A stretch of 64,000 bases of DNA from Breviolum minutum Mf 1.05b.01 (taxonomy: Eukaryota; Sar; Dinophyceae; Suessiales; Symbiodiniaceae). Of this stretch, positions 51,880-60,800 are shown piece after piece (the stretch's first letter is position 1; every line of letters begins with the position of its first letter). The notes beneath the pieces were generated by a model. The model saw nothing but the letters and a program-made list of their open reading frames with translations. It did no database searches and had not been told where the DNA came from. A program made the translations under genes and the position numbers. The stretch is from contig DF239804.1 in the NCBI GenBank assembly GCA_000507305.1, forward strand, positions 83,525 to 147,524, given 5' to 3'.

Positions 51880-54800
51880 GAATACTAGCCCCAAAAAATG
51901 CTAATAACAAGTGAAGGTTTCCTTTGGGATCCCCAGCCTGAAGATGAAGTTTTGCATGTTCATCAGACCAATAAAATGGATGTACATACGCATAGAAAAA
52001 CCATAAATATCATAAACATAACATACAATGTGCAATGTATAACAGATTTACGTCATGTAAGCTGCATTTAAAGATCACAGGCATTCGCAGGCTCTTCGAT
52101 TTGAAACCCATGAGAGAACATGAACAAAGCTCGAGAAAATAGATATCGCCATGGCTCAGCCTTGTTCCCTCTCGTTGTCATCCAAAAATACAACAATGTC
52201 AACAATCGTCTTTCGAAACGTTGACCGCACTCATAGTGTCATAGTGGTTTTTTATTCAATTTTCTTTCTGCAAACAAGAATCATGGAACATCCCTTCCGT
52301 GTAACAATGCGTTTCTGAAATTGAAGGGATCTGATCAACGGATGGCACTGTGATACACTGATACGCCACAATTCTACATGTCCAGCAAGGACCAAAACAC
52401 ATCTGCAATGATCAAACATGTCAATAATTCAAAGAAAATCAAAGAACTACATACCCGTGATTTACAATGTCTATCCAAGTGTGTGTGTGTGTGTCTGTGT
52501 GTGTGTTGTGCATGGATGTGTCTTTCACTTGCAATGTTAAGGATATAATTTTCTGATCCCTGCGGTATCTCCCATGAAAACACATTAAACTCTCACATCG
52601 TGAGACGCTGTCAGCTGCCCGGGGTCAGCCATCAAACCTGCGATGGAGGCAAATCATTTGGATGATTGGACGACCAAACTGCGGAAAAAGAACAAACATA
52701 TTTTTTTTCATCCTCAGGATCAACATTGAAGTAAATGTTTTACTTTAGTTCCAGGGAGGGTAAACGTGAAACTGCTAAACCATTGGAAAAGGAGTCTTAT
52801 TTGCATGTTCTCATCATTTTTTTGTTTGCTAGTTGGTGGTTTTTCACCAACCCATCTGAAAAAAATATGAGTCAAAATGGGAATCATTCCTCCCCAATTT
52901 TCGGGGTTTGGTGAACTTTAACAAAAATATGTTGAAACCACACTTCGGCACTTTTGGGTTCTGCGTTGGAAAAAATTTCTTCGGAGTAGAAAAAACTCCT
53001 CGCGGACAACTTTTTTTCCATCATGAAAATGTTGGAAGGCTCAACTCCTGGGGACGTCTGTGACTTTCAACAGATCCCCCCAATGATTAACCCCACCGAT
53101 CCAATTGGCACACTCTTTGGTTTGATATCCAAACGTGGGATACCCACATATTGGCTATATAAATCGATCCTTGGATCCCCAAAGCCATGGATTTTTGGGG
53201 ATACATGACATGGTTGGGGTGATAGCGACCCCATTTCTAGATATACGTATATTTAGCTATATATGGATGTTCCCAAAAAATAGGGTTTTCCCCGCAAATC
53301 ATCCATTTTAATAGGGTTTAAACCATGAAATGTTCACCATCCATTTTGGGGGATTTCCACCCCTATTTTTTGGAAACACCCATATCCAAACGTGGGTCCC
53401 ACATATTGGCTAAATCAATCGATCCTTGGATCCCCAAGTGGATGACCCATCTATTTATTTCTAAGGCCATTTATAGGGGCGGGCTCCATGTCACCTTCGT
53501 ACAAAACTGCTTCGGCTCGGGGCCCGCCCACCTTAAGTCCCACATATCCGGCTCCATGATGCGTAGCGGTCGTAGAGTTTTTTTGGGTGGAGTGCGTATG
53601 TTCTCAAAATTTGCGGTTAAAAACCTCCGGAAAACTAACATGACAATGGGAACGGAAGACATATAGAAGATGTGTAGCTCCGAATTCAAAAAGAGCAATT
53701 TTCCAGCCAGCCATGTCGAGTTTTCAGGGAAATTCATCCACCTATTTCCCCACCCCCCCACCGTAAAAACAAACAACGCCCCCCTTGCGTCAACAACAGC
53801 CACTCCTCCGGCATGCGTAGCCACTGCAAGCGCGGACCTCGTGGAAGCACCAAAACGTCGGTGGGGCACCTGAACACAAAGGAAACTCTGGAAGTCCAAG
53901 GGTTTTTTTCGGAATGGTTCCTTAAAGACTTCCCTAAAATCCTAAACAAACCCTTAAGGAGATTTGTTGCTTGTGGTCGGTCCACGTTTTTGGGTCATGC
54001 TTTTTTGGGGCCAAACTCCTTGGTTGATTCGATGGGTTCAGAAAAAAAGGAAAATGGGACTATCATCTGAAGCAAGAAACACACATTTCTGGGTGTAACC
54101 AGCCTATGGCTTTTGAGCGTGCAAAAAATATATCTACAAAGTATGCATAAGTAGAAATAAATAAATACTATCATTCATACCTCTTCCTATCCTCTTCCAG
54201 GGGTGTCTCTTCAACAGATTTGGAACCCATATTATGAGCTTAGATGAATCCCTTAAGACCTTTGCCCCTTTGGATAGATTTTTTTAGGGAACTTACTGGA
54301 TGGATTTGAATTGGAAGGCATTGTAAACCCATTGGATTTGCCTTGGAATTCAGGAAATCCCAAAAGAACCTTATCTGAAATTCCCATGATTTCATGAGAA
54401 ATATTGAGGAGTAGACGTTCGAACTTGTCTTTGGAAGAACCAGGGAATACACTTCCAAAAACTAATAGTTCGCACCTCTAAGTCTTTTGCCCCATTTCAG
54501 GAAATTTCATCTTCCAACCATTGATTTTCATTGGGGGAGCTGTTCGTTTGGCGCAGGGTATTAAATTTCAGGGTAAATTTGCCTAAAGGAATATCTTGGG
54601 TCCTGTCAAAACACTGAAAAATCAGTGGATAATCAAGGTTCATAAATGAGACAAAAGGTACCTTAGTAAAATAGGGACCTCATGGAAAGAACCACGCTTT
54701 TGAGACGGCACGTTGCTTACAAAAGCAATCTAAACCAACATGGCTGGCTGGAAAATAGACCCGGATTGAAGATGTATCAATGTATTTCCTATTGAAACAT

Positions 54801-57800
54801 GGGGATATTCCAGCCAGCTATGTGAGTTTACCAAAGTGTATCAAACGTCAAAATATGGCCTTCAAAAGGGAGGAAAACTTCCCCAAAACTTGAGGCTGCA
54901 GCTGCTTTTCTTGTGCCAGGGTCCAACGTTCAGCCTCCTGCACACACGACCCTGCCGCGTTTCTCAAACCTGAGTTCATCGCTGACTGCGGAACTATCAC
55001 CGCCAAAGTCTTCATCACCCCAGCTAACGACGGATCCATCTGCCAGAATAGCAGCAAATGCAGTACCTGTCGCCTGAATCTGCTGGACATCCCTGAGCTG
55101 ATCTCGAACGGCTGAAATGTCACCGCCAAAGTCTGCACGAGCCCAGGTAACTATGGATCCATCTGCCAAAATAGCAGCAAATGCACCACCTGTGGCCTGA
55201 ATCTGCTGCACACCGCTGAGCTGATCTTGAACGGCTGAACTGTCACCACCAGCCTCATCACCCCAGCTAACGACGGATCCATCTGCCAGAATAGCAGCAA
55301 ATGCAGACCTGTCGCCTGAATCTGCTGCACATCCCTGAGCTGATCTCGAACGGCTGAACTGTCACCGCCGTAGTCTGCCACACCCCAGGCAATGGCAGAT
55401 CCGTCTGCCAGAATAGCAGCAAATGCAGCTGTAGTGGCTTGAATCTGCTGCACACCCCTGAGCTGATCTCCAACTGCGGAACTGTCACCGCCAAAGACTG
55501 CATCACCCCAGGAAACGACAGATCCATCTACCAAAATCGCGGCAAATGCACCATCTGTAGCCTGAATTTGCTGCACACCCCTGAGCTGATCTTGAACTGC
55601 TGAACTGTCACCGCCAGAGTCGTCATCACCCCAGGTGGCGACAGATCCATCAGCCAAAATCGCAGCAAATGCACCATCCTTTGCGGCCTGAATCTGCTGC
55701 ACACCCCTGAGCTGATCTCTAACTGCCGAACAGTCACCGCCATCGCCTGCCACACCCCAGGTAACGACAGATCCATCTGCCAGAATCGCAGCAAATGCCT
55801 TATCTGTGGCCTGAATCTTCTGCACACCCCTGAGCTGATCTACTACTGCCGAACTGTCACCGCCAAAGTCTACATCACCCCAGGTCACGATTTCGCTGTC
55901 TCCATGACACCACAAGGCAAAAGCCTTTCCTGTTGCCGCCAGTTGCGGTTGAAGTACCAGAGCTGTAAGGCACTCTCCGTCCTCTATCTCTGCTTCTTCT
56001 AAGGTTTTGTTAAGATCCACTGGGACTAGATTCTTGGCAGTGATAAGTCTGAGGCACTTTCGCCTAAAAGTTCTCTGGGCTGCTGTCCTCAACTCTTGAA
56101 CAGTGGAAGAAGGCAGAAGTGACAGAAGTTCAGCATGCCCATTCGGCAAAGCCACATTTACTTGAAGCATCTCAGAAGAACTTCGATCTTCGATCACTCA
56201 GAATCTCTACTTCAGACTTTGAGCCCAAGCCAGGCAAGACTACGTTGCAACCCTCAGAGGGAAAGCCAGCTTGCTCAAACCCAAGTAAAGTCTCAAATGA
56301 AGCCCCAGCAAAGGGCTATCTGTGTTCAAACCAAACCATCTTTTTGGGTTCCATGCACAATTTTTTCTCCTGCACGGTATCTTTCAACCAACTACTCAGA
56401 ATGTAATTGCATTACGGTAACACCATTACTCTAATCAGATCTATCAGGGGAAACCTCTACAAACTCACCAAGGTTAGGCGGCATTTTTGCAATCGGCTTC
56501 TCGAGATGATCTTTGATGTCGAGACTGTTGAGGCTGATCTCAATATTGTTTGCCCAAATCATATATCACAAAGCCAATTTCGTACGTTGACGAACGTTCA
56601 TGCATGTCCGACAGGTCGTGGGCCTACTACGTACCTTGCTGATATGCGAGACTGAGTTGGACTGTCCAACAAAGCCCCGGCTTCAATGGGGCCAAATCCA
56701 ACAAGGACCAACGTCTAAACCGTTTGTCCCGAAAAAAACATGAAACACCTTCACCAGTCGCAGCCCAACCTGGTGGTTTTTTCGGGGCACATCCAACGGA
56801 ATCCAACGAAATATTTCCAAGCATCCCATCACAGCTGGGGCCCAAACAAAGGCAAAAGTCCACATCAGGTGTCTCTCAACTGCCACCTTGATTGATCACC
56901 CCTGGAAGTCCAGGTTGGTGAACCCGAGTTTCACCATTCTTTTGGTAGGGATTTATCATCTTCCAAAAGGAAGCGCCATTTTTAGCATGGTCATAAATGA
57001 TACACCGAACACCATCAAGTCATTGGTGTTTCTTCTCTTCTTGCTGAAAGTTCATGAAGTGTAAAAAACAATCCGATCTCCACCAAACCCTTTGAATATC
57101 CCTACAAAGCGGGTAGGGTTATAACTGCACTTATAGGGCTTTTTTCACCCCAGTTATCCATTTATCATCGGCTTTTTGATAAATCAAATGCCATAACACT
57201 CGATTTTATATAACTGCCTGGAACCCAAAATGACCTCTATTTTTGAAGGTCAACCCCCCAAAACAAGGCCTTTTCCTTCCGATCAAACGATCAAAACAGG
57301 GGGCCCCCGTTTGGGTTCTAGGTGTTTTTCGTATGTTCCCCACTGCCCAAAGCCAAGATTCATGTGTGAATTGCTGGGAGGATCAAAGGTGCCACCATAA
57401 ATTGAAGCCACACGCGGCACTCTTGGTATCGCTCCACTCTTGTCGGATGGTGGGGCATCACCTGCAATCCTGGTGCCTGCTGGCAGAATAGATTTAGGAA
57501 TTATACAGGTCCCCTCACAGTAACAGTGACCACCAGGATTATTACATTTTTAGTAGGGGATCCTTATAACCTTGATTTACAGCTGTTACTGTGAGGGGGC
57601 CACATCCAAGGTATCATTAAATGAAACCAATTTTGGTGTGAATCAAAACTTGATGGTACCAAATGTATGGCAGTTTTGTTTTAATTTTGGATTTCCTTCT
57701 CAATAGTGCCTCGTTTGGGTTGGGTAGAATAATAACCATCAGATCTCTCTGCGACAAAATTTGCCTAGATTCAGTGAAAACTACAGCAGCCCGTCAAAAA

Positions 57801-60800
57801 ACGATCTGGATCACTATTGAACAATTAAAACCGAAGGGTTTTTCGACTCGAAGCACTTTCAACAAAAAGCTGCTAAGCTTTCTCCACAGTACATATGTTT
57901 GTTGACATTGGCAACTTGGTACTAAATATGTGCAGCAAAAAGAACTATGTACACACTTTTTTGCCACTAAAAAAAACCTTCTTACTTTCCATTGAGTCCT
58001 GGTTGCTTAAAAACGGGATCCTTATAATAGTTTTAAACAAATCCCCACATAACTTAGTAGTATATCATACCGAATCAAAAAATACCCTCAACTACCACGG
58101 ACCCCTGGAACCTCATGGCTCACCTCACTTGCCCATGCCCTGACTGGAGCATTGCTCTTCTCACCTGTCATTGGCATTCACGCCGCACCCACCACACCAA
58201 TCGCGCTGCGAAACACCGGCAGGTTCGGTACCAACACCATGACTTGCTGGGTACCAACAGCACTCGCGGTGCGAGTGCTGGGACAATGCCCTTGGGCATT
58301 CCAGCGGAATGTAGCTTTCGAAGGCGAAAGCTAATCCAAACATGGCACCTTTTTTGTTTTGAAGGAAAATCCTCCAGCTTTTAGTGATTTGCGCAATGGA
58401 GATCGGGATTGTTCGCTCTTTGTATTGGTTTGGTGGAGGATAATTTTCCCTCCCCCCCCAAAAAAAAAAGTTGTTTTTCAATATGGAACTGTTATTGTTG
58501 TGTTTGGGTTGGTTTCTTTGCTTGTTCTTTGTTGCAGGAGGCCATGTGTATGTTTAGTTTTGTGCAGTTTCTTTTCAGAAATACTGCAGGAAAACACCAA
58601 AATCTTTGAGCCGTAGAAAAGAACATCAATTTCATCTGCAGGGTAAAGAGCTTTGATCATTTATAAAAGCCTCGACTTTTGCTGAAACAACTGCGATTTC
58701 CTAACGATCCTACCTTTTTATATAGATTATCTCTTTAAAGGTATGGATTCACCTATAATTTGTGCTGGCTAGAAATTATTGAATCCAATCTCCAATCAAA
58801 TCTGACCGGTTCCCTGCACCAAAAAGATGTATCTAATCATCCTGGTGGAACCACTGGAATTCTGGGTGGGGAGAATTCAACCCCAGAAATGTCATGTCGA
58901 GTCCGAAAACTTTAAAAAAAGTTCTTCCCCAAAACTGTACCCCACATCTTCAACTTGGGCATGCTTTTTGGCAGCTTGTTTTTGTTTTAACCTTTGGCAT
59001 CCAGAAAATTTCGGAGTGTGAAAGGGATTACATGTCAAAATTGAGGTTCCTATTGAAACATTGGGTCACCTACCTGGAGCTGAAACTAGCAAATATTCAC
59101 ATGGAATCCTGAATTTCTTGTTTTGTAAGATGTGTTTTTTGATGCTTGTGTTAAAAAAACATCAACAAATAAAAACGGCAACATGAACCATAAGTTAGTT
59201 TTCAAAAAAACGGCTTTAGAAAACGAATCTTGGAAAAATGCACGTAACGATACGTCACGTACTACCTCACAGACTCCAGATCCTTAACTACAGCCAGGCC
59301 TCATTATGGGATTATTAAGCCACAATGATGGCATCATAACCTCCTCCAGGTGATTCATGCAGTGACCTGGAATTATACATTCCCCATCGTTGTTTTGAAT
59401 GGTCGACGCAGAATTGCCAGGCTTTTCAAAAGGTTTTCCTACCCCCAAAATACGGAAACCTTATTTCCTACAAGGAAAAAACCGTGGCAACGTTAAAGGG
59501 GCATTGAATTCATTGTTAAATATGGATGTTTTGTAAAAAAACAACCACATTTTCATGTAAAGATTTTGGAGTCATCCAACTGAAACACCCCAGTAAAAAA
59601 ATGGTTGGTTTCAGGTTAGTTCCAGGTATTTCCTACAAGGAAAAAAAAACGTAGCAACTTAAGGGGGCCCCCTGAACTTCCCCACCAAATTTCTCTTCCC
59701 CCCCTAAAACCGCACCTTTCTCGATATCGCAAGGCGCGCTTGAAGCGTTCGGCAAAGAAGGCCGCATCGATACGGACCTTTTGTTTGGGATGGAATCTAC
59801 TGCGTAGGAAACGTTGGATTCAGGTGATCCCTGGGATTCCAAAGCCTATAGGATCCATGGATGGTGTATTTACCTACATGTGGAAGTGTGTAGGTCCTAG
59901 GTACAGGTAAATATACCATACATTTGGGGTAGGACAACTTGCTGAAAGTCGCCGCAGAGATCCCTGGAGTTGCTTGGCTTGGGAAATAACAGGGTAGCCT
60001 GGCCGGCCGCCTCCCGCGGAGCAAAAAGCCTTCGTTTTCTGAAAGAATTCCTTTTTGGATTCCTTAAAGAAGTCTTCATTCACGATTCAAAATCCTGAAG
60101 ATCAAATATATTGCTGGCTGACCTACAAAAAAAAAACAATTCTCACACTTGTCATTATCCCAGATGCGAAAAAAACTGTATGGATTATTTCCCTACATGA
60201 AAGGTTTAAAAAAAATTGCCACCATCCAAATTCGGAAATGGCTGGGCAATTCTCTCCATCCCATGGTTCGCATCTGGGTGTTGTTAGCTTCCAGCTTTGA
60301 CCCTCTGGTCAACTACCATAGCAATGGAACATCAACATTTTCAATAGGAAATACATCTTCAAAGGGTCCATTTTCCATTGCTATGTTAGTTTACCAGCGG
60401 CCTTAACCGTTTCATTTCGCACCCATCTCCTACTGACGGTCGACTCCGTTAATAACTCTTCCAGGTGGCAAAGGCTGTGCGACTGAGCATTCTCACGGCG
60501 ATAGGGCCGTTCCTGAAATTCTTGTTGTTTCATGGAACCCATGGGGGGCGCGATCCAAAGTCACATGTTGCTCAGATTTTTTGGGGCAAATGTTGCTTGA
60601 AGAGTCAGCAAACTGTTGAGGTGAAGACCAGGGAAAAACATAGAAAAATAGAGATTTCATGCTTGGTTTCAGTGCGAAGGAAGAGGTTTCGGATGGCATG
60701 GTCTCATGAAACCCTGTGCTTCACACATATCTCCTGCACTTTGAGCATTTCAGGCACTATTCACCATTTACAGTAAAAAGTAAACTCAGGAAAAACGGAG

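Larger units (their letters stand above)
50437..53761. other. Part of the 9.4-kb rlmI-like intron
   Basis: Palindromes (50935-51012, 51067-51172, 51179-51291), a GAT microsatellite, a GGTGGTT copy and the plus-strand candidate at 51.5 kb. I see nothing else. Confidence 0.5.

Noticed and set aside
51704-51910. Poly-His ORF
   Set aside because: GAT microsatellite.
55267-55827. Minus ORFs rich in LLLFWQMDPS-type repeats
   Set aside because: They are the alternative frame of the RCC1-like repeat units.
58115-58384. Plus-strand ORFs over the 58.2-kb island
   Set aside because: Protein-like but without good plus acceptors; minus splice sites (AG|G and CAG|GTGAGA) are much better.
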